Virus record (IMG/VR): IMGVR_UViG_3300037563_000027
Span: 1 to 30,167 of that record
Source: a virus
Length of the DNA stretch: 30,167 nt
Reading direction: 5' to 3' (one strand)
The position numbers and the translations under genes were made by a program. The notes under the pieces were generated by a model. The model did not search any database. It was given only the letters and a program-made list of their open reading frames with translations, and was not told the DNA's origin. Below are positions 8,718 through 16,890 of the stretch, in pieces. Within the stretch, counting starts at the first letter, position 1. Each line of letters begins with the position of its first letter.

Positions 8718-8755
8718 TTGTCACCTCGTTTCAATCCACGCTCAGTATGAGCGAC

Positions 8756-9226
8756 CTACCTCGAATGCGGCAACACGATTTCGATGCCGAAGTTTTGCTT
8801 GCTCTGACGTTGCGCCGATGAGCCGGTAATAGTCAAGGTGCGATGCGTGATCCAGCATTCTTGCACCAGTCCGCCCAGGGTCAAGTCCGCCGTTGGCCCG
8901 ACCGAATCCTGTATGGCGCTCTCAACCGCATCCGCAAGGTTGTTAAGATTTGAGACATTGGTCTCATCTGGAACTTCGCCTTGAAGGGAAACAACTGAAA
9001 TCGTGCAGAGTAGAGATACCCGCGCAGGCGCAAATAGAACGCTACGGTCATAGATTTCACCGGCCTCCATCATGAAGAATGCGGGGTACTGCTCCTCGGC
9101 TAGATCGGTATCAGGAACCGGACGACGGCCGGCATAGTTGAACAGGCTTGTCGGGGTAACGAGCGCCGCTTTCAACTGCGCGAAGAATGCCGAGTATATG
9201 GCCTCGCGTCCTAGTGGGTTTCCCAT
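8756..9226 (-). CDS. Neck or tail terminator-like protein, 156 aa
   Basis: Begins GNPLGREAIYSAFFAQLKAAL and contains YPAFFMMEAGEIYD and LNNLADAVESAIQD, a mixed alpha/beta layout common to tail-terminator and tail-completion proteins, which cap the tail or join it to the head. The ATG overlaps the stop of the gp10-like gene by one base (TAATG). Role is inferred from position in the neck module. Confidence 0.68.
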   Translation of the reverse strand: MGNPLGREAIYSAFFAQLKAALVTPTSLFNYAGRRPVPDTDLAEEQYPAFFMMEAGEIYDRSVLFAPARVSLLCTISVVSLQGEVPDETNVSNLNNLADAVESAIQDSVGPTADLTLGGLVQECWITHRTLTITGSSAQRQSKQNFGIEIVLPHSR

Positions 9227-9819
9227 TACTCTCCCGATTCCTTGATTCCTTCGTCTACCGCCATTTTAAGCCGTCCCTCAATCCATGCCCGATTGGCGTC
9301 GAGCGCAGGACCAGCAAACGGCCGCGCTGGGATTGAGACGTGATGCACGAGAACGAAAAGCAAGTGGACGATGCCATCCATGACGCCGAACATGTAGACC
9401 TGGTTGCCCACGTTTGAAAAGAAGATCCGATCATAACCGGCGTCTGCTGCGTCCCGTGGTGCGAACCTTGCCACCCCTGCTGGCGTGAGTGCGTCTTCCA
9501 TCGGGATAGCCAGCATGTGGCCGTTGGTTGCATCGATCTCCGCGCCGAACTCTTGAGCGGGACCGTACTTCAAGCCCTTCCCTGCCATCATGCCGCCGGT
9601 CAGGCCGTGTTCATCTTCCTCAACTGGCATTGCCGCCATAGATGCAGCAAGGTTTCCAGACCGTCTCTTGAGTCCTGATTCCTCGAAGTGTTGCTGTCCG
9701 TAGCTTGCCAGGTGTTCGCCGATGTTTGCCAGTTGGCGGCGCGCGGCCGTTCTGATGGCAGGACCCATATGATCCAACCGTGCAGAGAGCCGCTTGCCGC
9801 CTTCTAGGGTGATGTCCAT
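9226..9819 (-). CDS. HK97 gp10 / gpG-like minor neck protein, 197 aa
   Basis: Opens MDITLEGGKRLSARLDHM, continues with a helix over about 20-45 (AARRQLANIGEHLASYGQQHF), the segment KYGPAQEFGAE near residue 88 and the closing VSIPARPFAGPALDANR. The last motif (IPARPF followed by a helical tail) is typical of the virion morphogenesis and head-tail joining proteins of the HK97 gp10 / P2-like gpG type. It precedes the terminator-like gene, the usual order. Confidence 0.8.
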   Translation of the reverse strand: MDITLEGGKRLSARLDHMGPAIRTAARRQLANIGEHLASYGQQHFEESGLKRRSGNLAASMAAMPVEEDEHGLTGGMMAGKGLKYGPAQEFGAEIDATNGHMLAIPMEDALTPAGVARFAPRDAADAGYDRIFFSNVGNQVYMFGVMDGIVHLLFVLVHHVSIPARPFAGPALDANRAWIEGRLKMAVDEGIKESGE

Positions 9820-9821
9820 GC

Positions 9822-10622
9822 TTAGCTGGCGACTGCTGCGTTCACAGCGTTGGCGTAGTACCAGATGCCGCCGTGGGCCTCCAAAGAGAGCTGGCTGTTG
9901 GCCGTGGCAGCAAAGGTCAGAATGTGCTTGTTGCCATTGAAGACATTGGCCGGGGTTGTCACGGTGTGCTGGTTCGTGGTGGTAGTGATGAAGAGCAATT
10001 CGGCTCCATCCTGACCGCCCGCTGAAGCCGGGCCCGCTACCGGGGCTCCGAGGGTCATGGCCACTACGCCCGCGTAGGTTACGAGCACAGTGCCGGTGAT
10101 GATGCTGATAACCGCAGTAGCCGAGTTCACCACCTGATCGGGCGTCATTGCTCCATGCGCCAGCGTTCCGGTAGTGTTGAACGTCGGGGCCGCAGTTGAA
10201 TCGCCTGAGAGTCCAGCGTCAACCAAACTCAAACTGATCGGAGTGGCCTGTACTCCACCGTATGCATTCAGGGTGACGCCGGAGATGTTGGCCGCAATCT
10301 TGCCTTGGTTTGCGCCGCCCGTCACACGGTACACGTCATAGACGGCACCGGGGATCGTGTTCCACGAGATTGTGTTGGAGGCTGCAGCCGAGAGCGTGGC
10401 CGCGCCAGTCGTGATTGTGACAGTTGCGGGTACCGTTTGAGTGCCGAGCTTGGCAATCACGGCATATGTGTAGGTGGTCGAAGCGGGGGCCAGTGGTACG
10501 GCAATCACCACCGGAGGAGTTACGGGCACAGCCTGGACCGCCGTCACAAGAGCGTTGACGAGGTCTGTCTGCTGGGCGGCCGCAGTGTTGGGCGACGTGC
10601 TGATGATGTTGAGATTCGACAT
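9822..10622 (-). CDS. FN3-like structural/decoration protein, 266 aa
   Basis: Beta-rich protein with a fibronectin-III-like module around residues 45-130: YTYAVIAKLGTQTVPATVT, then TISWNTIPGAVYDVYRVTGG. The C-terminal third (TPANVFNGNKHILTFAATA) resembles the beta-sandwich ends of phage fibre or decoration proteins. Start ATG 10622 has AAAAGGAG nine bases ahead. Such modules are usually surface exposed and bind host polysaccharide; here the link to the capsid or neck is inferred from position between the connector and the gp10-like gene. Confidence 0.68.
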   Translation of the reverse strand: MSNLNIISTSPNTAAAQQTDLVNALVTAVQAVPVTPPVVIAVPLAPASTTYTYAVIAKLGTQTVPATVTITTGAATLSAAASNTISWNTIPGAVYDVYRVTGGANQGKIAANISGVTLNAYGGVQATPISLSLVDAGLSGDSTAAPTFNTTGTLAHGAMTPDQVVNSATAVISIITGTVLVTYAGVVAMTLGAPVAGPASAGGQDGAELLFITTTTNQHTVTTPANVFNGNKHILTFAATANSQLSLEAHGGIWYYANAVNAAVAS

Positions 10623-10645
10623 TGTTTTGTTTCTCCTTTTGGTGG

Positions 10646-11479
10646 CTAGACGGTTCCCATGCCGTCAGTTGGGAAAACTTCGCGGTGCTTGTCGAGCATC
10701 GAGATTGTGGACGGATGCGCGTCCTTCAGGAAGTAGTTGATCCGGTCAGGGCCTACGCCGCTTCCGGTGTCGCCTACTCGGGTCCTGTTCTTGAAGAGCA
10801 GCGCCGATTGCTGCATACAAGCCATCTGATAATCGTCAGGCACCATGTCTGCGTTGCTTGGCAGGACCGGAATAGCGCCCTCGCAACGCCAGAAGATGCC
10901 ATTGTCGTTCGTGAGCGAGTTGCGCGTCTGAAGCCATGTTCCTGGCGTCGTGGCACCCGTCGTGCCGCCGTTGACGGCCTCATAGTAGAAGCCGCCCACC
11001 TGAATCTGTGCGTTGGCCAGAACTACTGCAGCCGCCATCCATCCCGGCAAGGTCATGACCCCAAGCTGCCCCGGCGTCATAAACCCGCCAGAGTAGTTCA
11101 ATGTGATGTTCTGGCGACCTTCCCAGAAAACATTGTCCCGTAGGTTGATGAACCACTTATCCCACGAAAGATGTGATGCTGAGCCATTCGTAGACGGGAG
11201 AATTACGTGTCCTGTTTCCCCGTAGAATCCTGCCAGTACGACAGACGAGACGTTCAGGACCGGATAGATCAGCGCGCGCATTGAGCGCCGTCCATTCCCG
11301 TTCCGAACCTCGGCGAAGGTGCCCACGGCCAGGGTGCGCGACACGTAGCGGTTGATGCCGTCTGATACCGCGGTGATGATCTTTGCCAGGATGGAGTCTG
11401 ATGCGGTTGTTTGGCCCAAAGCGGGGCTTATGTAGTTCTTCAGGTCCGTCAATGTCGTCAAATCAACCGCATGAGGCAT
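10646..11479 (-). CDS. Head-tail connector (gp6-like), 277 aa
   Basis: The N-terminus DLTTLTDLKNYISPALGQTT followed by ILAKIITAVSDGINRYVSRTL is the DNA-packaging / gp6-like connector pattern (helix-loop-helix ring protein placed under the portal). The protein is longer than simple gp6 connectors (about 100 residues): residues about 165-235 carry a Gly/Thr-rich loop region (AVNGGTTGATTPGTWLQTRN). It lies a few genes after the capsid in the expected place. Confidence 0.72.
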   Translation of the reverse strand: MPHAVDLTTLTDLKNYISPALGQTTASDSILAKIITAVSDGINRYVSRTLAVGTFAEVRNGNGRRSMRALIYPVLNVSSVVLAGFYGETGHVILPSTNGSASHLSWDKWFINLRDNVFWEGRQNITLNYSGGFMTPGQLGVMTLPGWMAAAVVLANAQIQVGGFYYEAVNGGTTGATTPGTWLQTRNSLTNDNGIFWRCEGAIPVLPSNADMVPDDYQMACMQQSALLFKNRTRVGDTGSGVGPDRINYFLKDAHPSTISMLDKHREVFPTDGMGTV

Positions 11480-11484
11480 CTGCG

Positions 11485-11751
11485 TTACTCCACTTTGATG
11501 CGCGCGCTCTGCTTGCCGGCAACCTTGACTTCGCCCGGAACCGGCAAGTTCAAGTCCTTTGCGTTCGCGGCGATGGCGTCAAAGTCCTCTTGGCTAACCG
11601 TCATGCTGACCGGAGAAATCTTGAAGCCGATAGCCTGCAACTTCGGGACGCTCTCCTCTTGCACGGTCACGAAACCGGTATCGTCCGCTTGGTAGTTCCT
11701 GCCATCGACAGAAACCTGCGAATTCCCTTCAGGACACTGCAATCTGACCAT
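11485..11751 (-). CDS. Small hypothetical protein, 88 aa
   Basis: Starts at ATG 11751 after a strong GGAGGG site that directly follows the T tract of the capsid terminator. The sequence has an N-terminal beta part (VRLQCPEGNSQVSVDG) and a helical middle (SQEDFDAIAANAKDLNLP). Similar short proteins sit between capsid and connector genes in many phages; function is unknown. Confidence 0.72.
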   Translation of the reverse strand: MVRLQCPEGNSQVSVDGRNYQADDTGFVTVQEESVPKLQAIGFKISPVSMTVSQEDFDAIAANAKDLNLPVPGEVKVAGKQSARIKVE

Positions 11752-11763
11752 TTCATTCCCTCC

Positions 11764-11804
11764 AAAAAATAAGGCAGGAGGCGTTTGGTTGCCGCCGCCT
11801 GCCT
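11764..11804 (-). terminator. Rho-independent terminator after major capsid gene
   Basis: Leftward hairpin with arms at 11793-11804 and 11772-11783 (12 bp, one mismatch), a nine-base loop, then a run of six T (11764-11769 on the complement). It begins 22 bases past the capsid stop. It would lower readthrough from the very highly expressed capsid gene into the connector genes. Confidence 0.82.
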
Positions 11805-11825
11805 CATTGTAAATCCATCCGTAGG

Positions 11826-13418
11826 TTAGAACGTCTGCGTTCCCGTCGGCTGGTTGATGTTGGTCAGGATGGCGAAGGCCGGGGCGAAGTACAGAGCGAA
11901 CGTCTCATCGACATACACGCCGTACTCATTGCGCCGGGTGCGCAGCGGCCAGGACACTTGTACATAGTCCTGACGGACACGCGCTTCGAGGATGTTGGCC
12001 ACGCCGCTCAAGGGATACGGAGAGCGATCGGACCAGAAGATAATCGTGCCCGGAGGCAGGTTGGGGTGCGTTTCAATAGGCAGCGTGTTGCCGTAGATCT
12101 TGTTCTTGTAGGCGTTGACCGCGCGCCCGGCAACGATCTGAGAGCCGCTGCCCGAGTCCGCCTCAAACACCATGCGGAGGCTGTTGTTGGTGCTGGCCGT
12201 GTTCAAGAACTGAGCGATGTTCGAGTTCAGGTCGGTGGAGCTGACGAGAATCCGGTCAAACCCAATCTTGTACTGGTCGTAGGCGGCCTGGAAGACGGCG
12301 TCGAACTCGACGATGCTGGTACCGGCAATCGTCAGGCCGGTGTTGCCGCTGGCGCCTTGGAAGATCAGTGCGCCGGAGCCCGCATATCCGAGAGTCCCGC
12401 TGGCCACAACAGGCAGATTCGGATTGGTCGCCATGGCGGTCCCAGGGGCGGCACCGGACACGGAACCGTTGATCTGGCTGAGAATGCCGTCGGGCAGCAG
12501 GGTATTGGTCGAGTTGTCCTGATACGCGCCGTTGACCTGGAGAGCGGTGATCAGTTGATTGACGGTGGACGGGACCGAGCTGAACTTCGCCTGGTTCGTG
12601 GTGGTGATGCCCTGGAGCCGAGCCGAGCCGCTTACGGTCCCGAAGTACCACGCGTAGGCTACGGCGTTGACCACGGGGGTAACGGTGGCGGTGATGATCT
12701 GGCCGGCTGTCGGAGTGATGGTGGCTTGCGCAGAAGGCTGAGCCGATCCGCCGCCAACCTGCGTTATGGTTCCCGTGGTGCTGGTCAAAGTGACCTGACC
12801 GGGGATGCCGTTGGCCATGCTGCCAGTGCGCCATCCTGCGTGACTGAGGGCAACGCAGACGAGGTAGTAGGGGACGTTCGACAGCGCCGAGGTGGTTCCG
12901 GCAGCGGTCAGGGTGGGCGTGGGAGTGATACCCAGCGGGGTGGAGGCGTTTCCGCCGATGAGCGTCTGCTCTTCGCCCACCATGACACCTTGCAGCGTGG
13001 CCTGAATCGTCACGCCTTGAGCATCGGGCTTGAGGTTGAGAGCGGCCAGACGGGCTTCCCAAGACACGGAACCTTCGAGTCCCATCGTCTTGTAGCTCGC
13101 CAACTGGTCCTGAACCGTGATGGCGGAAGCGGCCGCGCGCTCGCCCTCGGGTACGCCGATGGAGACGTTGTTGACGTTGATGCCGGTGACCCTCTTCCAC
13201 CTGTGCGCTGTGCCGCCATCGGCGGGGACGCGGGGGAGGCTGGAGATCAGCGGAATCAACTGCTTGAACGGGTGCATTTCCTGAACGATGCGGCTCAGGT
13301 CGTACCACACCAGCCCTGTGTTCTGGTCAACAGTGTCGGCCTTTGCGAGAGTGCCAACACGCTCGTCAATGGCCTGCTTGAAAGTGTCGCTTTGCAGGAA
13401 CTTCTCAAATTCATTCAT
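11826..13418 (-). CDS. Major capsid protein (HK97-fold) with Ig-like insertion
   Basis: 530 residues. Start ATG 13418 has AGGAG eight to nine bases ahead. N-terminal helix (EFEKFLQSDTFKQAIDERV), a capsid E-loop-like region (HRWKRVTGINVNN), and the C-terminal P-domain run (NKIYGNTLPIETHPNLPPGTI and EYGVYVDETFALYFAPAFAIL) are typical of HK97-fold capsid proteins. Residues about 165-290 form a Thr/Ala/Gly-rich block (including YYLVCVALSHAGWRTG and AYAWYFGTVSGSARLQG) that reads like an Ig/FN3-type domain inserted into the capsid core. Flanked by the protease/scaffold gene and a terminator, as expected. Confidence 0.88.
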   Translation of the reverse strand: MNEFEKFLQSDTFKQAIDERVGTLAKADTVDQNTGLVWYDLSRIVQEMHPFKQLIPLISSLPRVPADGGTAHRWKRVTGINVNNVSIGVPEGERAAASAITVQDQLASYKTMGLEGSVSWEARLAALNLKPDAQGVTIQATLQGVMVGEEQTLIGGNASTPLGITPTPTLTAAGTTSALSNVPYYLVCVALSHAGWRTGSMANGIPGQVTLTSTTGTITQVGGGSAQPSAQATITPTAGQIITATVTPVVNAVAYAWYFGTVSGSARLQGITTTNQAKFSSVPSTVNQLITALQVNGAYQDNSTNTLLPDGILSQINGSVSGAAPGTAMATNPNLPVVASGTLGYAGSGALIFQGASGNTGLTIAGTSIVEFDAVFQAAYDQYKIGFDRILVSSTDLNSNIAQFLNTASTNNSLRMVFEADSGSGSQIVAGRAVNAYKNKIYGNTLPIETHPNLPPGTIIFWSDRSPYPLSGVANILEARVRQDYVQVSWPLRTRRNEYGVYVDETFALYFAPAFAILTNINQPTGTQTF

Positions 13419-13484
13419 CTCAGATTCTCCTATTGCCGAGTTGTTGACTACGAACTGAAACCGCTATGAACTGCGCTGACCGGT

Positions 13485-14234
13485 CTAGTTGCCGCCCAGG
13501 TCAATCTTGAAGTTGGGGTCGTTGATCGACTTCGCAAACCCGCTGCCCGGGGTGCACATCAGACCGAAAGCGCGGGCAGTTGCCTGCTCAGAGCTGCGCT
13601 GGTCGTTCGGGTCGGCTTCGGAGAGCGACTTGTTGATCATCCGATTGAAGTCGGCTTTGCCGTCGCTGGCCGGGAACACATCTCCGGTCGAACTGGCAAC
13701 GAACAGCTTCGGACGGCGGCCAGCAGAGGGCTGATTCTCAATCACAGACATCTGGCCCTTCAGGAAAGCGTTGTCGGCAATCAGTGGGGCGGTAGCTTCG
13801 GCCACAGCGGCCTTGACCATCGTCGCAATCGCAGCCGCCGAATAGGGCGAGTCGCCAGCGCCGCGGAAGGTGTTGCCCTCAACTTCTCCTTCAGTCATGC
13901 GCCGCGTGGAAAGCTCTTCGACGTTCTCCGAATCAGGCTTCTCGCCCAAGTCGGTTTCCGCCTTCTCGCCATCCCAGCCAGTCATAGCCTTGCCGAGCGC
14001 AGCGTGAGCCAGTTCGTGATGGTCGGCAATGTCGTTCATGTGTCCTGAAAGCGCCGTGAGGTGCTTCTTGAACTCATCCCCGCCGTCGGCAGCCTTGCCC
14101 ATGCACTTGTGGAGGGCCTCAATCTCATCGACCGCTTTGCCGTGGGAGGCCGAAGCCTTCTTGATGTGGTCATCGGCCTTCTTGATGGCCGCCTTTTTTC
14201 CTGCCGTGAAGCGCTTCTGGAGGTCAGTATCCAT
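13485..14234 (-). CDS. Nested scaffold protein from internal start (candidate)
   Basis: Inside the protease gene, ATG 14234 is preceded by AAAAAGGAG ending ten bases upstream, a stronger site than at many real starts in this window. The product would be 249 residues, starting MDTDLQKRFTAGKKAA, highly helical and charged to the C-terminus, without the protease domain. This is the arrangement of lambda C and Nu3, where the scaffold is made from an in-frame internal start of the protease gene. Expression from this start is an inference. Confidence 0.6.
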   Translation of the reverse strand: MDTDLQKRFTAGKKAAIKKADDHIKKASASHGKAVDEIEALHKCMGKAADGGDEFKKHLTALSGHMNDIADHHELAHAALGKAMTGWDGEKAETDLGEKPDSENVEELSTRRMTEGEVEGNTFRGAGDSPYSAAAIATMVKAAVAEATAPLIADNAFLKGQMSVIENQPSAGRRPKLFVASSTGDVFPASDGKADFNRMINKSLSEADPNDQRSSEQATARAFGLMCTPGSGFAKSINDPNFKIDLGGN

Positions 14235-15122
14235 GATGGTGCTCTCCTTTTTCTTGGTGCTGCCCGGCCAGTCGGTCGGCAGAAGGTGGGTTACGTTCAG
14301 CGCTTTCGCGCGTGCGACGATGTGAGACTTGGCTTTCTCGGGGTCCGATGCGCGGCCATGTGCTTGGATTGCATTCTCAAGATCCTTCACGGTCTGGATG
14401 GGGAAAGAACCGTCCGGGAGCGCAACCCCCGTGCTGCCGAGGTGCTTGCGTTCCTTTTCGCTGAACTCCCGCTTCTCAAGGTCAACGCCGTCCGCAAACT
14501 TGGCGGTCAGGGTGGCCATCTCATCGGCGGTCAGTTCCTCGGACTCAACAGGACTCGGATTCGGGTCCTGTGCGGCTTTGGCAAGGTCCGGGAGTGCAAT
14601 CTTGCCCATCCCGAGAATCGTCCGAAACGTGTCAAGCGCCTTTTCCATCAAAGTCTCGTTACTGGTTTGATTCTCCATCGACCCTCCAAAGGCAAGTCCA
14701 CCGGCAATCTTGCAAACGTCGATGCGGCAATCGGAGTTCGCCGGCCGGTCAACGAGGCTGATCTCTCGCAAGGAAAGCGCCTTGACCACATCGCCAACCT
14801 TCTCCAGTTTGGAACCGCCGATACTGAATCCCTTGTAGACGCCTTCCTTGCACAGCTTCCACGCAGCGGGATCAACGATCTTGGCTCCGATGTACAGCCC
14901 TTTGGTGTCAATGTGGGCCTCTTTGGTCACGCCAACGGCATTGTTGGTGTGCATGGTCCTGATGTTCGCCCACTTCATGTAGTCGGGGAGGGCGGCCTTG
15001 ATGGCGTCCAGCGGAACAATCTCCCCTTGCAGGTCCTTCGATGGCGTTGAGGCATAACCCCAGACCATTCCGCTCTGCGCGTCCACCTTCTCAATCGGGA
15101 GAAATACGCTGAAATCGTCCAT
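13485..15122 (-). CDS. Prohead protease fused to scaffold (XkdF/S78-like)
   Basis: 545 residues. Residues 1-148 are a prohead serine protease: GYASTPSKDLQGEIV, a His in MHTNNAVGV (H58) and Ser in YKGFSIGGSK (S100) are the likely catalytic pair, followed by LREISLVDRPAN. Residues about 225-280 (REFSEKERKHLGSTG, then FPIQTVKDLENAIQ) resemble the small DUF6582-like domain. The rest is helical and charged, as in scaffolds, ending in IDLGGN. Two internal starts have ribosome sites: ATG at residue 149 (GGAGGG) and ATG at residue 297 (AAAAAGGAG). Start ATG 15122 has AGGAG ahead. Protease plus scaffold directly before capsid is the standard maturation cassette. The stretch 14134-14159 is duplicated exactly at 26560-26585. 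Confidence 0.88.
   Translation of the reverse strand: MDDFSVFLPIEKVDAQSGMVWGYASTPSKDLQGEIVPLDAIKAALPDYMKWANIRTMHTNNAVGVTKEAHIDTKGLYIGAKIVDPAAWKLCKEGVYKGFSIGGSKLEKVGDVVKALSLREISLVDRPANSDCRIDVCKIAGGLAFGGSMENQTSNETLMEKALDTFRTILGMGKIALPDLAKAAQDPNPSPVESEELTADEMATLTAKFADGVDLEKREFSEKERKHLGSTGVALPDGSFPIQTVKDLENAIQAHGRASDPEKAKSHIVARAKALNVTHLLPTDWPGSTKKKESTIMDTDLQKRFTAGKKAAIKKADDHIKKASASHGKAVDEIEALHKCMGKAADGGDEFKKHLTALSGHMNDIADHHELAHAALGKAMTGWDGEKAETDLGEKPDSENVEELSTRRMTEGEVEGNTFRGAGDSPYSAAAIATMVKAAVAEATAPLIADNAFLKGQMSVIENQPSAGRRPKLFVASSTGDVFPASDGKADFNRMINKSLSEADPNDQRSSEQATARAFGLMCTPGSGFAKSINDPNFKIDLGGN
14134..14159. repeat. 26-bp duplicated segment, copy 1 (inverted to 26560)
   Basis: Exact reverse complement of 26560-26585. 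Here it lies in the scaffold part of the protease gene and encodes KASASHGKA. Beyond the exact core, similarity continues for about ten more bases on one side with three mismatches. Confidence 0.85.
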
Positions 15123-15139
15123 CTGGCTCCTGTAAACGC

Positions 15140-15186
15140 AAAAAGGCCCGGACGATTGAGCTTTGATAAGCCGTCACGTCCGAGCC
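15140..15186 (-). terminator. Rho-independent terminator before protease gene
   Basis: Leftward hairpin with arms 15177-15186 and 15145-15154 (10 bp, one mismatch), a 22-base loop, followed by five T (15140-15144 on the complement). It ends transcription from the single gene at 15236-15727 and lies 18 bases ahead of the protease start. Confidence 0.78.
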
Positions 15187-15235
15187 AGATTGTTTCTGTA
15201 CCCGTCGATTGAGATATTAACACAGCACCGAGGGG

Positions 15236-15727
15236 CTATGGTTCAGGGCATTCTGGCAGACGGTCGAGGTCATCGCCGAACCGTGACGTGGGACCGTAGT
15301 GGCTGAGATCAATATGCCAGGAGGGCCAGCCCTTTTCAATGCGCTCCAATGCTCCCAACCATGCGCCCTCCGCAGTATCGGAAAAGTTCTGGTTGGGACT
15401 CACGCATAGGTAGCTTCCGCCTTGAACGTTCGGATTGATGGGTTCTCCGAAGATCACATATCCAAGCTGGCCGATCTTGCCGGCGAAGGCTTGGGGGAAG
15501 TCAATCAGGACCCTGGACTGCGCGGAGAATCCCTTTCGGGTCCTGACAAGCGCCGGGTCGCATACGTGGGGGTGCCACTCTGTGTTTGGGTAGATGGGGC
15601 CTTCAGGATTGGTGAACCCTGTGCCGCCGAACTCTGTGCCCATCTTGACAATCAGGACACCGCAGTTGGGGCACTCGTGAGGGCCGTAGTAGACGATCTT
15701 CGAGTTGCGGAAGGTGATAGGACTCAT
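15236..15727 (-). CDS. Hypothetical protein with CPNC motif, 163 aa
   Basis: ATG 15727 is chosen for its AGGAG six bases upstream; a longer frame exists but would run through a terminator. The sequence starts SPITFRNSKIVYYGPHECPNCG, giving one CxxC pair with a later HPHVCDP as possible metal ligands, and is globular (about 18 kDa). It is bracketed by terminators on both sides, so it is probably its own transcript. A TATACT box at 15773-15778 on the complement could be its -10, but no good -35 is seen. Function unknown. Confidence 0.72.
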   Translation of the reverse strand: MSPITFRNSKIVYYGPHECPNCGVLIVKMGTEFGGTGFTNPEGPIYPNTEWHPHVCDPALVRTRKGFSAQSRVLIDFPQAFAGKIGQLGYVIFGEPINPNVQGGSYLCVSPNQNFSDTAEGAWLGALERIEKGWPSWHIDLSHYGPTSRFGDDLDRLPECPEP

Positions 15728-15782
15728 GATTTTCTCCTGCGTAGGTAAGTAGTCGATGGACTGACTGACAGGAGTATAGCGC

Positions 15783-15816
15783 AAAAAGAGCCCGACATCT
15801 TCGCAGGATGCCGGGC
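15783..15816 (-). terminator. Rho-independent terminator ending the leftward accessory operon
   Basis: Stem of ten bases with one mismatch (15807-15816 with 15790-15799), seven-base loop, then CTC and five T on the complement (15783-15787). It closes the transcript of genes 18452 to 15888. Confidence 0.85.
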
Positions 15817-15887
15817 AGGAGGACCATGTGTTCCAAGGAGGTCGCCGGTACCACCGGTCTAACGAGATTCTACGCGAGTCCTGATGC

Positions 15888-16100
15888 TCATCTGCAAGCA
15901 TCTGTGTACTGGTCGCTGATGGTGACGCCGGACTCCGTTGGTGAAGGGTGCCCGTTATCTGTGCAATCTGGATGCCCCTCAATTCCATCCCAAGTGTTTG
16001 GATGCTTGACAGTGTGAGCGGTTGTCGGTACTGGACGAATCATCATAGCGATAAACCACAGAGCACACGCGAGCGCCAAAAGTCCGATGACCTGTTTCAT
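15888..16100 (-). CDS. Small membrane-anchored or exported protein, 70 aa
   Basis: Start ATG 16100 overlaps the preceding stop as ATGA. The N-terminus MKQVIGLLALACALWFIAMM is a single hydrophobic segment behind a Lys, a signal anchor or signal peptide; the rest is polar with His, Pro and two Cys (HPDC, TDAC). No lipobox is obvious. Last gene before the terminator. Function unknown. Confidence 0.68.
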   Translation of the reverse strand: MKQVIGLLALACALWFIAMMIRPVPTTAHTVKHPNTWDGIEGHPDCTDNGHPSPTESGVTISDQYTDACR

Positions 16101-16393
16101 TGACCCACCTCCACCGTTGCCACTTCGCCCAGGTGCATCCCGCCGATCATTACCCTGTCGGCTACCTCTTCGAGCGTCTTCTTGCGGTCCCACACGAAGT
16201 TGAACGCCGCCGGGCCAACCTGCACCATTCGGAACTCGTCGTTGGGGAACTGCGTTTCGAGCGAGTCGGCCACGTTGGACAGGACATCGAACTCGCCGCC
16301 GGGTTTGAATACCTTGCCTTTGCCGGCTGCCAGGATGATGGTCTTGTGGGTCCTGTTGCCGGGTGCAAACATCTTGATGGTGAGTTTCTTCAT
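16097..16393 (-). CDS. Hypothetical protein, 98 aa
   Basis: Start ATG 16393 (MKKLTIKMFAPGNRTHK) with GCGAGG ahead; it overlaps the stop of the tiny basic gene as ATGA and its own TGA overlaps the next start in the same way. A beta-rich globular protein with KPGGEFDVLSNVADSLETQ in the centre. No family recognised. Confidence 0.7.
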   Translation of the reverse strand: MKKLTIKMFAPGNRTHKTIILAAGKGKVFKPGGEFDVLSNVADSLETQFPNDEFRMVQVGPAAFNFVWDRKKTLEEVADRVMIGGMHLGEVATVEVGQ

Positions 16394-16488
16394 TTCGACC
16401 TCGCTTTCTGTTTGTTGAGTGCGCGGCTCATGCGTCCCATCCACTTCAGGACACGCAAGACGTGACGAGGACCGCGCGCAAAGCGCAT
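16390..16488 (-). CDS. Tiny basic protein, 32 aa (candidate)
   Basis: A frame from ATG 16488, starting MRFARGPRHVLRVLKWMGR and ending LNKQKARSK, whose TGA overlaps the next ATG in the ATGA pattern used throughout this operon. It has ten or more Arg/Lys and no acidic residue. The ribosome site is weak. It fills the only gap between the two neighbours, which favours reality over chance. Confidence 0.42.
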   Translation of the reverse strand: MRFARGPRHVLRVLKWMGRMSRALNKQKARSK

Positions 16489-16521
16489 ACGGCCCCATAC
16501 GGCCCGGTAGACGTGGGATGC

Positions 16522-16890
16522 TCATAGCGGCTTCCAGTGATGCTCGATAGCTTCAGTCAGAGACGGGACGCGAGCGAATATCTTGCTGAGTTGCAATTCG
16601 ATGCGCTCACTGATCCTGTCAATACCGACACGAGCGTCTATGGCTTCTGCCGTCACTGTGGCTACAATCTCCTTGCGTTCAGGCTCGACGACGAGTTTCC
16701 ACTGACGAAGTAAATTGTCTGGAACCCATGCGAGGAAGTCGCTACGCAGGATAGTTGGAGACACGCCATCATCGACAAAGATGCCAGTGTGCGGGTCCCG
16801 TGAATTCTCCACGAGCGATACGCCGGTAGCGTGGAACTTGCCAGCAGGACCCGTATACCCGTCAAGTTCTATGTCGTGAATCTTTCTCAT
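16522..16890 (-). CDS. Hypothetical protein, 122 aa
   Basis: ATG 16890 overlaps the preceding stop (ATGA); a GTG at 16902 in the same frame is an alternative and would add four residues. The sequence starts MRKIHDIELDGYTGPAGKF, is mixed alpha/beta, and ends with a helical region (RISERIELQLSKIFARVP). No family recognised; coupled to its neighbours. Confidence 0.7.
   Translation of the reverse strand: MRKIHDIELDGYTGPAGKFHATGVSLVENSRDPHTGIFVDDGVSPTILRSDFLAWVPDNLLRQWKLVVEPERKEIVATVTAEAIDARVGIDRISERIELQLSKIFARVPSLTEAIEHHWKPL

Noticed and set aside
12256-13308. Second minus-strand frame of 350 codons inside the capsid gene
   Set aside because: Arg/His/Pro-rich out-of-phase shadow typical of GC-rich coding DNA.
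11958-13469. Long plus-strand open frame of about 500 codons opposite the capsid gene
   Set aside because: Arg/Gly/Asp/Val-heavy antisense shadow of a GC-rich capsid gene, no ribosome site, capsid frame is clearly the coding one.
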